The translations under genes were made by a program, and so were the position numbers. From Paenisporosarcina sp. HGH0030 (GTDB lineage Bacteria > Bacillota > Bacilli > Bacillales_A > Planococcaceae), in assembly GCF_000411295.1 (NCBI RefSeq), contig NZ_KE150421.1:193265-257264 (forward strand): DNA of 64,000 nt, given 5' to 3'. Position 1 is the first letter of the stretch. Every line of letters starts with the position of its first letter. The notes under the pieces are model-generated. The model was given only the letters and a program-made list of their open reading frames with translations. It was not told where the DNA came from and searched no databases. Below, one piece after another: positions 27,155-35,434 of the stretch.

Positions 27155-27928
27155 ATGAACGCAACAGCAACTAAAACCGTCGTTTTTGAGATCCTTCGTC
27201 AAGACTCTACGGATTCTACCCCGTATTGGGAAAAATTCGAGTTAGATTATCGTCCAAATATGAACGTTATTTCTGGATTAATGGAAATTCGTCGTAATCC
27301 AGTAAATACAGATGGTAAACACACAACACCTGTAAACTGGGATATGAACTGTTTGGAAGAAGTATGTGGAGCATGTTCGATGGTCATCAATGGCCGTCCA
27401 CGTCAATCATGTACAGCTCTAGTTGATAAATTGGAGCAACCTATTCGCTTAGAACCAATGAAAACATTCCCTGTTGTACGCGACTTAATCGTTGACCGTT
27501 CACGTATGTTTGATTCATTGAAAAAAGTTAAAGCTTGGGTTCCAATAGATGGATCTTATGATCTAGGTGATGGACCACGTATGCCTGAACGTAAACGTCA
27601 ATGGGCATATGAACTATCTAAATGTATGACTTGTGGCGTTTGTTTGGAAGCATGTCCAAACGTAAACACAAATTCAGATTTCATGGGCCCAGCACCGTTA
27701 TCACAAGTACGTCTTATGAATGCGCATCCAACGGGTGCCATGAATAGAGACGAGCGTCTAAATTCCATCATGGGTGATGGCGGACTTGCAAACTGTGGTA
27801 ACTCTCAAAACTGTGTAGTAGCATGTCCTAAAGGAATTCCTTTGACTACTTCTATCGCAGCTCTAAACCGTGACACTACGGTTCAAATGTTCAAAAACTT
27901 CTTCGGAAGCGACCACATGGTTGACTAA
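27155..27928 (+). CDS. sdhB: Succinate dehydrogenase iron-sulfur subunit
   Basis: 257 residues carrying the three clusters: [2Fe-2S] Cys in CLEEVCGACSMVINGRPRQS, [4Fe-4S] in CMTCGVCLEACP, and the third in CGNSQNCVVACPKG. Passes electrons from SdhA to the SdhC hemes. AAAGGGGA precedes ATG 27155. End of the sdhCAB operon, followed by a strong terminator. Confidence 0.97.
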   Translation: MNATATKTVVFEILRQDSTDSTPYWEKFELDYRPNMNVISGLMEIRRNPVNTDGKHTTPVNWDMNCLEEVCGACSMVINGRPRQSCTALVDKLEQPIRLEPMKTFPVVRDLIVDRSRMFDSLKKVKAWVPIDGSYDLGDGPRMPERKRQWAYELSKCMTCGVCLEACPNVNTNSDFMGPAPLSQVRLMNAHPTGAMNRDERLNSIMGDGGLANCGNSQNCVVACPKGIPLTTSIAALNRDTTVQMFKNFFGSDHMVD

Positions 27929-27943
27929 GAAGAGCTTAATTTG

Positions 27944-27980
27944 TCAGCCTCCCGCATTTTGCGAGAGGCTGCTTTTTTGT
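27944..27980 (+). terminator. Terminator of sdhCAB
   Basis: CAGCCT at 27945 with AGGCTG at 27966, extended by an inner CCGC/GCGA pairing, then seven T. Confidence 0.85.
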
Positions 27981-28005
27981 TTAAAGAAGTGTGCAGGGAG
28001 CGTTA

Positions 28006-28169
28006 AGTTGCTAAAATCGCTCCGAAATACCGAAAGTTGCTCCAAAATCGAAGCGAAGCCAATTTATTAATCCAATAATTCCGTCAGAATTAGGAGGTAA
28101 TTGGTTAGTTGCCCTAATCATGGCAGAAGTTGCCCCAATAACTCATAAAGTTGCCCCTATCCAAAAAAA
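28006..28169 (+). repeat. Short phased repeat array B
   Basis: Cores AGTTGCTAA (28006) and AGTTGCTCC (28035), 29 bp apart; then, after a leader (28088-28113) almost identical to that of array A at 19533, cores AGTTGCCCT (28107), AGTTGCCCC (28128) and AGTTGCCCC (28149) exactly 21 bp apart with unlike linkers. It occupies most of the 365-base gap between sdhB and ysmA. Confidence 0.6.
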
Positions 28170-28247
28170 TCCCTCTCTAAATTTATCCATTTCTATCCAT
28201 TAAATTCTTTCCCCTTCAGAAGAAACTTTGTTACAATATCATCAACA

Positions 28248-28263
28248 ATGAATCACCATTCAT
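28248..28263 (+). promoter_or_regulatory. Palindrome upstream of ysmA
   Basis: ATGAAT-CACC-ATTCAT, 6-bp perfect arms, just after a -10-like TACAAT (28232-28237) and 31 bases before the ysmA ATG. It looks like a small operator. It is related to, but shorter than, the FadR site, so the binding protein is unknown. Confidence 0.35.
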
Positions 28264-28293
28264 AAAATACATAAACCAAAGGAGAAATTCATT

Positions 28294-28740
28294 ATGCGTG
28301 CATCTTATATCCAAGACCCAGAGCAATGGGTAAGTGGGTTTCATTTTTCAGTACCGGTTCAAGTTCGTTTCAGTGAAACGGATATGTATGGACATCTGAA
28401 CAATACATATAACTTTTCTTATTTCGAGTTTGCGCGAATTGAATATCTTAAACAAATCGGCTTGATGAATGATTGGTTGGATCCAAAAGGTAAGACGATT
28501 CCGGTTGTTGCCGATTTACAATGCGATTATGTAAAACAAGTATTCTTTGATGAAAAGCTTCAGATTCATGTGAAAGCTGATTCGGTGGGTACTTCATCAG
28601 TGGATATCCATTACCATGCCACGAATGAAAAAGGGGAAACTGTTTTCACGGGTAGGGGAACTGTTGTGCAAATAAGCAAGGCAACTGGTAAGGGATCGCC
28701 TTGGACAGAAGAAGAAAAATCGTTATTCCTACCCAATTAG
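28294..28740 (+). CDS. ysmA: Acyl-CoA thioesterase-like hotdog protein
   Basis: 148 residues of the 4-hydroxybenzoyl-CoA thioesterase (4HBT) hotdog family: VRFSETDMYGHLNNTYNFSYFEFARIEYL holds the usual Asp/His/Asn active-site region at about residues 29-45. It sits before gerE exactly like B. subtilis ysmA. Substrate unknown; acyl-CoA hydrolysis is inferred from the family. AAAGGAG precedes ATG 28294. Confidence 0.88.
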   Translation: MRASYIQDPEQWVSGFHFSVPVQVRFSETDMYGHLNNTYNFSYFEFARIEYLKQIGLMNDWLDPKGKTIPVVADLQCDYVKQVFFDEKLQIHVKADSVGTSSVDIHYHATNEKGETVFTGRGTVVQISKATGKGSPWTEEEKSLFLPN

Positions 28741-28744
28741 CCGT

Positions 28745-28773
28745 CACCGCCTTTTATCTTCTGACATACGTTA
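28745..28773 (+). promoter_or_regulatory. SigK-type promoter of gerE
   Basis: CACC (28745-28748), 16 bp, CATACGTTA (28765-28773), an exact match to the known SigK pattern AC-N16/17-CATANNNTA, 30 bases upstream of gerE, which is a SigK target in B. subtilis. Confidence 0.75.
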
Positions 28774-28802
28774 CTAGGAAGAGTGGATAGGAGGGGCGTA
28801 TT

Positions 28803-29027
28803 TTGTCAGAACGAGCACATCATCGTTCATTATTAACAGGACGAGAAAGAGAAATTTTTCAATTGTTAGTGCGTGATTATTCAACGAAAGATATTTCCAT
28901 TCAACTCAATATCAGTGAGAAAACCGTGAGAAATCACATCTCGAATACCATCCAAAAGTTGGGCGTATCAGGCAGATCACAAGCGATACTCGAACTTTTA
29001 CGACTTGGCGAATTAGCACTAGACTGA
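28803..29027 (+). CDS. gerE: Spore-coat transcription factor GerE
   Basis: 74 residues, a stand-alone LuxR/GerE-type HTH: LTGREREIFQLLVRDYSTKD followed by ISEKTVRNHISNTIQKLGVSGR. It controls late mother-cell coat genes with SigK. Length and sequence match GerE closely and the neighbours (ysmA, ysmB) are the same as in B. subtilis. Start TTG 28803 after ATAGGAGGGG. A SigK-type promoter lies directly upstream. Confidence 0.96.
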   Translation: MSERAHHRSLLTGREREIFQLLVRDYSTKDISIQLNISEKTVRNHISNTIQKLGVSGRSQAILELLRLGELALD

Positions 29028-29103
29028 GTATGTCTTGCCAATTTCCGCAAAAGACGTCACAATGAATACACAAGTAATCGTATTCAGGGAGTGGATTCAG
29101 CAC

Positions 29104-29568
29104 ATGACAGAGCAAATTTCGAGCAATGAACATAACCATAACCAGGAGCAAGTAGCTTTTCTGGAAAAAGAACTTCGTTATATATCAGGCATTATCAAAC
29201 AAAAAGGTCGCCAAATTTTAAGTAACTATACTGTGACGCCACCTCAATTTGTTGCGTTGCAATGGTTGTTTGAACATGGTGACATGACCATTGGTGATCT
29301 TTCTACCAAAATGTATTTGGCATTCAGTACGACAACGGATTTAGTCGACCGGATGGAAAAGAACCAACTTGTCATGCGTGTTCGTGATGAGCAAGATCGA
29401 CGTGTCGTTCGCATTCATTTATTAAAAGAAGGCGAGCGCGTGATTGAAGAAGTTATTCAAAAACGTCAAGATTATTTGCAAGATATTTTGTCTGATTTTG
29501 ATGCTGTAGAAGTGCAACAGTTGTCGAGCCTTCTCCAAAGACTTCATGTAGAAATGAAAGAGGATTGA
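29104..29568 (+). CDS. ysmB: MarR-family regulator YsmB
   Basis: 154 residues. Winged HTH: TPPQFVALQWLFEHGDMTIGDLSTKMY, then STTTDLVDRMEKNQLVMRVRDEQDRRVVRIHLL, the DxRxxR wing of MarR proteins. Target and ligand unknown. I choose ATG 29104 with AGGGAGTGG upstream; an earlier ATG (29062) lacks a site. racE follows after 10 bases, so the two are likely co-transcribed. Confidence 0.88.
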   Translation: MTEQISSNEHNHNQEQVAFLEKELRYISGIIKQKGRQILSNYTVTPPQFVALQWLFEHGDMTIGDLSTKMYLAFSTTTDLVDRMEKNQLVMRVRDEQDRRVVRIHLLKEGERVIEEVIQKRQDYLQDILSDFDAVEVQQLSSLLQRLHVEMKED

Positions 29569-29578
29569 GGCGAATCTC

Positions 29579-30376
29579 GTGAATACACCAATCGGCGTGA
29601 TCGATTCAGGTGTTGGCGGCTTAACGGTTGTCAAAGAACTTATGCGACGGTTGCCCAATGAGCAATTTCTCTACATTGGAGATACAGCGAGATGTCCATA
29701 TGGACCGCGTTCAGCAACTGAAGTGCGGAAATTCACATGGCAAATGGCGGAAGCACTGAAAGCGCAATCCATAAAAATGCTCGTTGTCGCGTGTAATACA
29801 GCAACAGCGGTCGCACTTGAATCCTTACAAAAATATTGCCCGTTCCCAGTCGTGGGGGTAATTTTCCCAGGGGCGCGAGCAGCTATAAAAGCAACAAGAC
29901 GTTCTGAAGTCTGTATATTGGGGACTGTAGGTACTATTCAAAGTGGTGCTTACGAGAAGGCTTTGAAGGCTTTATCATCTTCCTGTCATACCGTTCCACT
30001 TGCTTGCCCGGCATTTGTTCCACTAGTTGAAAGTGGCGAATATGAAGGCGAATTTGCGAAGGAATTGGTTGAAAAGACACTCGAACCATTGCAAAAAGAA
30101 TCATTTGATACGTTAATATTGGGATGTACTCATTACCCTTTATTACAGGATCTTATTGAAAAGGCGGTTGGTCCGCATGTGAAGGTTCTTTCATCAGCCG
30201 AAGAAACGGCCGATGAAGTGGATGCTATCCTCAACTATTACCAGAAGCAAAGAGAGCAACCGAGTAAGGTACCGCACATTTTCTATACAACGGGTTCCAT
30301 ACCAATGTTCAGGACCATTATTACGAAATGGCTTGAAATCGAAAACCCAACAATTCAACAAATATCATTTAAATAA
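29579..30376 (+). CDS. racE: Glutamate racemase
   Basis: 265 residues. Interconverts L- and D-glutamate for peptidoglycan. IGVIDSGVGGLTVVKEL at the N-terminus, first catalytic Cys in VVACNTATA (about residue 73), second in LGCTHYPLLQ (about 184). GTG start 29579 after TTGAGG. In B. subtilis the next gene is gerM; here a terminator and then rph follow directly. Confidence 0.96.
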   Translation: MNTPIGVIDSGVGGLTVVKELMRRLPNEQFLYIGDTARCPYGPRSATEVRKFTWQMAEALKAQSIKMLVVACNTATAVALESLQKYCPFPVVGVIFPGARAAIKATRRSEVCILGTVGTIQSGAYEKALKALSSSCHTVPLACPAFVPLVESGEYEGEFAKELVEKTLEPLQKESFDTLILGCTHYPLLQDLIEKAVGPHVKVLSSAEETADEVDAILNYYQKQREQPSKVPHIFYTTGSIPMFRTIITKWLEIENPTIQQISFK

Positions 30377-30414
30377 AACCTGGAATTCCTTGAAAAAGGA
30401 ATTTCCGGGTTTTG
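30375..30414 (+). terminator. Terminator of racE
   Basis: AAAACCTGGAATTCCT pairs imperfectly with AGGAATTTCCGGGTTTT, directly after the racE stop codon. Confidence 0.85.
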
Positions 30415-30441
30415 ATTCGTTTAAAGCTTATGTGATACGAT
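30412..30441 (+). promoter_or_regulatory. Candidate promoter of rph-ysnA-ysnB
   Basis: TTGATT (30412-30417), 18 bp, TACGAT (30436-30441), 35 bases before the rph ATG. Confidence 0.5.
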
Positions 30442-30476
30442 AAGTGCGCGAATGTATACGAGGAGGAAACAAACAC

Positions 30477-31235
30477 ATGAGACAAGATGGACGAAATTCA
30501 AAACAACTGAGACCTGTGACGATAGAGACCGATTACTTGGTGCATCCAGAAGGTTCCGTATTGATAACAGTAGGACAGACGAAAGTAATCTGTACAGCAA
30601 CCATTGAAGAACGCGTACCGCATTTTTTACGTGGGCAAGGTAAAGGATGGATTACGGCTGAATATTCAATGCTTCCAAGAGCGACAGGTTCACGAACACA
30701 ACGTGAAGCGTCGAAAGGTAAGATTGGTGGCCGTACAATGGAAATACAACGTCTCATTGGACGAGCACTGCGAGCAGTAGTCAATCTGGAAACATTAGGA
30801 GAGCGAACGCTGTGGATTGACTGTGATGTGATCCAGGCAGATGGCGGCACACGTACTGCTTCGATTACCGGTGCATTTGTTGCGATGACAATGGCTATTG
30901 CAAAGCTACAAGATGAAAAACAGCTCCCTGAATTTCCTGTAACAGATTTCCTTGCAGCGACGAGCGTAGGAATTGATGGTGAGCTCGGTGCAATTCTTGA
31001 CCTAAACTACATTGAAGATTCCTCTGCAAATGTCGATATGAATATTATCCAGACTGGTTCTGGTCAATTTGTGGAACTTCAAGGTACTGGAGAAGAGGCT
31101 ACATTTACAAGACAGCAGTTAAATGAATTGCTTGATCTAGGTGACGAAGGCATTCAGCAGTTGATCGCCATTCAGAAAGATGTGCTTGGGGAAATGGCTC
31201 ACCGAATCGGCAAAAAGCTAGGTGATTTATCATGA
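30477..31235 (+). CDS. rph: Ribonuclease PH
   Basis: 252 residues. Phosphorolytic 3'-5' exonuclease that trims tRNA 3' ends. Conserved [48 protein letters not shown] and the phosphate-site [11 protein letters not shown] 30477 with GAGGAGG upstream. Its last bases overlap the start of ysnA (ATGA), indicating coupling. Confidence 0.96.
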   Translation: MRQDGRNSKQLRPVTIETDYLVHPEGSVLITVGQTKVICTATIEERVPHFLRGQGKGWITAEYSMLPRATGSRTQREASKGKIGGRTMEIQRLIGRALRAVVNLETLGERTLWIDCDVIQADGGTRTASITGAFVAMTMAIAKLQDEKQLPEFPVTDFLAATSVGIDGELGAILDLNYIEDSSANVDMNIIQTGSGQFVELQGTGEEATFTRQQLNELLDLGDEGIQQLIAIQKDVLGEMAHRIGKKLGDLS

Positions 31236-31828
31236 AGCAAGTAATTATTGCAACGAAAAATAAAGGCAAGGCGAAAGACTTCGAAGCGATTTTCAATCCC
31301 TATGGTTTTGAAGTTTTGACTCTCCATGATGTAGCGAATGACATGGATATTGAAGAAACAGGCACAACGTTCGAAGAAAATGCCGTTCTTAAAGCTGAGG
31401 CCCTTGCTGAACGCTTACAAACTTTCGTGATAGCTGATGACAGCGGTCTAGCAATTGACGCTTTAAATGGCGCTCCAGGCGTCTATTCTGCACGCTATGC
31501 CGGAGAAGAAAAAAGTGATGATGCAAACATGCAAAAAGTTCTGACTGAACTTAAAGACGTGGTAGACGAAGAACGGACAGCTCGTTTTTGTTGTGCCATT
31601 GCGTTGGCAGGTCCTAATATGGAGACGAAGACTGCTTTCGGAACTTGTGAAGGCGTCATTGCCCATGAGAAAATGGGCACAAACGGCTTTGGTTATGATC
31701 CGATTTTCTTTGTGCCGACACTTGGCAAAATGATGGCTGAGTTATTGCCTTCAGAAAAAGCAGCAATTTCCCACCGTGGAAATGCCATCAAAAAAATTGA
31801 AGCGGAATTACCCAACTTGTTGAAATAA
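31232..31828 (+). CDS. ysnA: dITP/XTP pyrophosphatase (RdgB/HAM1)
   Basis: 198 residues. Hydrolyses dITP, XTP and related non-canonical nucleotides to monophosphates. [15 protein letters not shown] at the N-terminus, [24 protein letters not shown] with catalytic acidic residues, [12 protein letters not shown], and [10 protein letters not shown] near the end, all family signatures. Overlaps rph by 4 bases and is followed by ysnB after 12. Confidence 0.95.
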   Translation: MKQVIIATKNKGKAKDFEAIFNPYGFEVLTLHDVANDMDIEETGTTFEENAVLKAEALAERLQTFVIADDSGLAIDALNGAPGVYSARYAGEEKSDDANMQKVLTELKDVVDEERTARFCCAIALAGPNMETKTAFGTCEGVIAHEKMGTNGFGYDPIFFVPTLGKMMAELLPSEKAAISHRGNAIKKIEAELPNLLK

Positions 31829-31840
31829 GGTGGCGAGTAC

Positions 31841-32350
31841 ATGCGTATTTTAGTAATGAGTGATACCCATGGAGAAGTTAATTCGATTGATCAGGTAAGA
31901 CAACATGTCGGTTCAGTGGATGCAGTATTTCATTGTGGGGATAGCGAACTTGATGTAAATCATACATCGCTACAATCTGCTTTTGTCGTCCGAGGAAATT
32001 GTGATTGGGATTCCTCATTTCCTGAAGAAGTATTCGCTGAGATTAACGGTGTGAAAATATTTATGGCGCATGGTCATGTATTACAAGTGAAATCGACCAT
32101 GCTGCCGATTAGTTACCGTGCTCAGGAACTTGGAGCAGATGTGGTTTTGTTCGGACATTCGCATTTATTGGGTACTGAACAGATTGAAGGCACCCTATTT
32201 GTAAATCCGGGAAGTTTGGAATTGCCAAGAGGACGCCTTGAAAAGAGCTATGCAATCATCGAAAAGTCACCAGTTCAGTGGACCGTAACATTCTTTTCGA
32301 ATGAAAATGAAACTCTTGAAAAAGTAACATTTAAAATTACTGAAAAATAA
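31841..32350 (+). CDS. ysnB: YfcE/MJ0936-type metallophosphoesterase
   Basis: 169 residues with metal-site motifs in order: MSDTHGEV (residues 6-13), FHCGDSEL, VRGNCDW, MAHGHVL and FGHSHLL. A small phosphodiesterase of the YfcE class; the natural substrate is unknown. Third gene of the rph operon, same as in B. subtilis. The tRNA-Arg promoter begins 2 bases after its stop. Confidence 0.92.
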   Translation: MRILVMSDTHGEVNSIDQVRQHVGSVDAVFHCGDSELDVNHTSLQSAFVVRGNCDWDSSFPEEVFAEINGVKIFMAHGHVLQVKSTMLPISYRAQELGADVVLFGHSHLLGTEQIEGTLFVNPGSLELPRGRLEKSYAIIEKSPVQWTVTFFSNENETLEKVTFKITEK

Positions 32351-32352
32351 CG

Positions 32353-32381
32353 TTGACTTTTGGCTGTAGCATTTCTATAAT
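32353..32381 (+). promoter_or_regulatory. Promoter of tRNA-Arg
   Basis: TTGACT (32353-32358), 17 bp, TATAAT (32376-32381), about 40 bases before the tRNA. Confidence 0.85.
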
Positions 32382-32421
32382 AAATATTGTCTTCATTTCT
32401 GAAAAGAACTGAAAATCACAA

Positions 32422-32495
<74 letters not shown>

Positions 32496-32514
32496 TATGT
32501 AAGACTTTGAGCAA

Positions 32515-32549
32515 AAAACTCCCTAAATTATATTTAGGGAGTTTTTTTG
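32515..32549 (+). terminator. Terminator of tRNA-Arg
   Basis: AAAACTCCCTAAA pairs perfectly with TTTAGGGAGTTTT around TTATA, ending in a T run. Confidence 0.9.
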
Positions 32550-32747
32550 TGACCAATTATAGGCATGTTCAATGATTCAATCCATTTGCTGATGAAATAT
32601 ATTTGAGTCTAAAACAGAGTTGTTGAAGTGATGATATAATAGGGTAATCAGAAAGATTAGGTAGTCACGTGCCAAATTGTAAAGAAGGTATCCGAAACTT
32701 CTTCCTGTGTTAAAATTCGGAACCAGTATCTATTGGAGGGTGTTAAT
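32550..32747 (+). other. Intergenic stretch after tRNA-Arg
   Basis: No gene or RNA recognised. TGATATAAT at 32632-32640 is an extended -10 and may start transcription of the zinc-ribbon gene; no -35 is evident. Confidence 0.35.
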
Positions 32748-32957
32748 GTGAATAAAAAATGGACTATTGAAAATATCAGAGAATATGTCAAGAAGAATTC
32801 AGATTGTGAATTACTTTCTAATGAGTATGTAGGATACTCTCAAAAACTACTGTTTAAATGTTCATGTGGAAATAATTTCGAAAAAACTTTTACTAAATTT
32901 AAAGGTAGTAATCAGAAAAAATGTCCAAATTGTTCAGAAATTAGGGCTTCTCGTTAA
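32748..32957 (+). CDS. Truncated zinc-ribbon protein
   Basis: 69 residues: an N-terminal helix (KKWTIENIREYVKKN), LLSNEYVGYSQKLLFKCSCG and CPNCSEIRAS. CxC-G and CPxC make one four-Cys zinc ribbon/treble clef of the type repeated at the N-terminus of phage and mobile-element proteins, often HNH endonucleases. Those proteins are longer and carry several copies or a nuclease domain; here a stop comes right after the first, so it is probably a remnant. GTG 32748 has GGAGGG 7 bases upstream. A long terminator follows. Its place beside the tRNA supports acquisition by integration. Confidence 0.6.
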   Translation: MNKKWTIENIREYVKKNSDCELLSNEYVGYSQKLLFKCSCGNNFEKTFTKFKGSNQKKCPNCSEIRASR

Positions 32958-33010
32958 ATTTTTCGGGGTATTGAAAAGTTTGAAGAGTCGCAGAAACTGT
33001 GTCAATTAAT

Positions 33011-33079
33011 CCTTCTTTATCTAAAAGTGAATTGATCACATAACGCATGTGACTTCACTTTGGTAAAGAAGGTTTTTTT
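33011..33079 (+). terminator. Long hairpin terminator
   Basis: CCTTCTTTA/TAAAGAAGG, then AAAGTGAA/TTCACTTT, then TCACAT/ATGTGA around loop AACGC, followed by seven T: about 23 base pairs in three nested blocks. Confidence 0.8.
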
Positions 33080-33171
33080 ATTACAAAATTCGACATATTG
33101 GAAATGTCTATTGCGGAAGAAGTATAATTCTCCCTAGAAGAACTTTGGTTCCAAGGAAAGGAGGAAATTCA

Positions 33172-34407
33172 GTGTTAGAAACGTTGTTGTTAAATATCTT
33201 ATTTTTAATTTTCCCTCTACTATTGTTCGTGATTTTCTTTGATAATCGCAAACATTTTTATAATATTGTATTCCTCATTGCCTTTGCCACGATTTCGATG
33301 ATTTTATGTATGGTTTATCCAATTCATCTGGATATTGGTTTTATTTTTGATTTGCGGTATATCCCGTTTATTATCGTTGCGTTATATGGAGGTTTTTGGA
33401 AGGTTCTGCCTCTTTTTATTGTCTTGAACGTTTATCGTTTTATTATTGGTGGGGAGGGAACAATTCAATCCCTTTTATTTTCATCCTCCATTTTCATTAT
33501 TGTGCCTTTTTTGAGTAAAATATTTCTTCGAGTAAACACGCAAAAACGAATACTTATTGGTGTTTCGGCAGCGATATTCACGATGGGATTTTACTTAACG
33601 ACGCTCAGTACATTTTTTGATGTATTAACACAGGAGTTCTGGTTGCTGGCATTTTATTCCCTTACCACTCATGTTGTTGTCATTATCCTGATTATGTTGA
33701 TGATCGAAAAAGCACTCGATAATATTAAGAGCCGCGAAAATTTCCTTCACGCAGAACGGCTTCATGTGATGAGTGAGCTTACGGCAAGTGTGTCGCATGA
33801 GATTAGAAACCCTTTGACTGTGACCAATGGTTTCTTGCAGCTATTGAAGGAATCAAAGAATGTATCGGTAGCTGAAAAAATGTACATCGATTTTTCGTTG
33901 AAAGAATTGGAACGTGCCGAACAAATTGTGAGTGATTTTCTAGCATTTGCGAAACCGCAATCTGAAAACATGGTGTATGCCAATTTAGAAGAAGAATTTA
34001 GGTACGTGAAAAATATTCTAATGCCTTATGCTAAAATGAATCGTGTCGAAATTGAATGTCATTTTACAAATACACTGAAGTTGAAATACGATAAAAATCA
34101 AATGCAACAGTGTCTTTTGAATCTATTAAAAAATGGAATAGAAGCAATGAAAGAAAACGGTGGGATTTTGACAATTGAGGTCTGTGATTTCGATCAAAAC
34201 ATTATCATAACCGTTCAAGATAGTGGCATTGGAATGACGAAGGATGAAATAAAGAACTTGGGTAAACCTTATTACTCAACAAAAAAAGAAGGTACAGGCC
34301 TTGGCATGTTGATGGTGTATGGAACGATCTGCAAAGTTAAAGGTAAAATTGATGTTGAAAGTAAAAAAGGTAAAGGAACTACTTTCACGATTACAATTCC
34401 AGTTTGA
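33172..34407 (+). CDS. KinB-like membrane sensor histidine kinase
   Basis: 411 residues. About six N-terminal membrane helices (residues 5-190) with the YPIHLDIGFIFDLRYIPFII pattern of 5TMR-LYT/KinB sensors, then a kinase core: H box ELTASVSHEIRNPLTVTNGF with His209, N box CLLNLLKNGIEAMKEN, G1 DSGIGMTKDEI, G2 GTGLGMLMVYG. No response regulator is adjacent, and its KinB resemblance suggests a feed into the Spo0F/Spo0A phosphorelay; that is inference. GTG 33172 has AAAGGAGG 7 bases upstream. TATAAT at 33123 could be its -10. Located in the accessory block after tRNA-Arg. Confidence 0.85.
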   Translation: MLETLLLNILFLIFPLLLFVIFFDNRKHFYNIVFLIAFATISMILCMVYPIHLDIGFIFDLRYIPFIIVALYGGFWKVLPLFIVLNVYRFIIGGEGTIQSLLFSSSIFIIVPFLSKIFLRVNTQKRILIGVSAAIFTMGFYLTTLSTFFDVLTQEFWLLAFYSLTTHVVVIILIMLMIEKALDNIKSRENFLHAERLHVMSELTASVSHEIRNPLTVTNGFLQLLKESKNVSVAEKMYIDFSLKELERAEQIVSDFLAFAKPQSENMVYANLEEEFRYVKNILMPYAKMNRVEIECHFTNTLKLKYDKNQMQQCLLNLLKNGIEAMKENGGILTIEVCDFDQNIIITVQDSGIGMTKDEIKNLGKPYYSTKKEGTGLGMLMVYGTICKVKGKIDVESKKGKGTTFTITIPV

Positions 34408-34429
34408 AATCTAGTTTGAAAAGTATGAA

Positions 34430-34457
34430 GGGGTGTGCATAAATGCGCACTCTTTTT
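34430..34457 (+). terminator. Terminator of the KinB-like gene
   Basis: GGGTGTGC pairs with GCGCACTC (two G-U pairs), 6-nt loop, T run. Confidence 0.8.
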
Positions 34458-34619
34458 CTATTTTCTTCTACATGTAAATTTCCCTTTTATAGTGTTTAGA
34501 GGAAGTAATTACTATATTAAAATATCTTTACAATTATATTACAGTCTTTTAATATGAATTTTGAAGATTATAAGAAATCACTATAATTTTACATTTTTGG
34601 ACCAGGGAGAGTACATAGC

Positions 34620-35315
34620 GTGAAAAAAACATTAAAAGCATTGCTTCCATTAATTTTGCTTGTCACCGGAGTTTTAGTGGGGTGCAGTGAAGATCAAACA
34701 ACTGCTAAAGAAGTCGATCCTTCAAAAGCGGAACAGAAAGAAGTTTCCAATAAAAAAGAAGATGTCAGCGAACCGGTAACGGATGAAAATGGCCGAGTAC
34801 TTTTAACAGAAGTTGGGCAAAAAGTGAAGGAAGAGGATGGAACTTCTGTAGAATTGCTGAAAATTAAAGAGATCAATCAAAGTGTGGACATAGCACCTGT
34901 AAAAGTTGTTGTGACAAACATGAAAGTCATCCAACTAACAGATATTCATCCTGATAACACAGACTATTTACTCCAATTCATGAATGCTTCGGAATTGCCA
35001 GAGAAACTTAATTATATTCAAATAAATTATACAGCTGAAAATACATCTGATAAAAATATTGGATGGAACGGAATCAGTACAATCGTTACGAATACGGGCG
35101 AGCAACTGGATGCAATGGGTAATGACTTTATTTGGGAAGAAAATGGCTTTGACAGTACTTTTTATGGTAAGACCAAACATGAAGGAACAATCGGAGTTTT
35201 TACCACCAGCAATGTTGATGAATTGAAATCATTGAAGTTCATTATCAGCTCAAGCTATGACGAAGACACGTATGAAGATATTACTAGTGAACAACAAGCT
35301 GAATTCGGTTTTTAA
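34620..35315 (+). CDS. Putative lipoprotein
   Basis: 231 residues with a lipoprotein signal: KKTLKALLPLILLVTGVLVGC, split as basic start, hydrophobic core and lipobox LVGC with Cys near residue 22. A charged linker (about 25-60) leads to a mature domain with NYIQINYTAENTSDKNIGWNG, the pattern of DUF4352/DUF5068-type immunoglobulin-like domains. Function unknown; expected on the outer face of the membrane. GTG 34620 has AGGGAG upstream. It stands alone between the kinase and ysoA. Confidence 0.75.
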   Translation: MKKTLKALLPLILLVTGVLVGCSEDQTTAKEVDPSKAEQKEVSNKKEDVSEPVTDENGRVLLTEVGQKVKEEDGTSVELLKIKEINQSVDIAPVKVVVTNMKVIQLTDIHPDNTDYLLQFMNASELPEKLNYIQINYTAENTSDKNIGWNGISTIVTNTGEQLDAMGNDFIWEENGFDSTFYGKTKHEGTIGVFTTSNVDELKSLKFIISSSYDEDTYEDITSEQQAEFGF

Positions 35316-35360
35316 TCACTGATTGAGCTTTTTACTCAAAGAAGAATAGAAATAATGAAG

Positions 35361-35391
35361 AAAGGATGTGCTGAGAAGCGCATCCTTTTTT
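35361..35391 (+). terminator. Terminator of the lipoprotein gene
   Basis: GGATGTGC/GCGCATCC inside an AAA...TTTTTT frame, 7-nt loop; 45 bases after the stop. Confidence 0.75.
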
Positions 35392-35434
35392 CAATTTGTG
35401 CTACTATAAACGCAAGAGAAAGGCGGAATCCACA

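Noticed and set aside
28101-28150. Mini-peptide MVSCPNHGRSCPNNS starting at the TTG in the array B leader
   Set aside because: The AGGAGG is only 3 bases from the TTG and the equivalent frame at array A stops after five codons.
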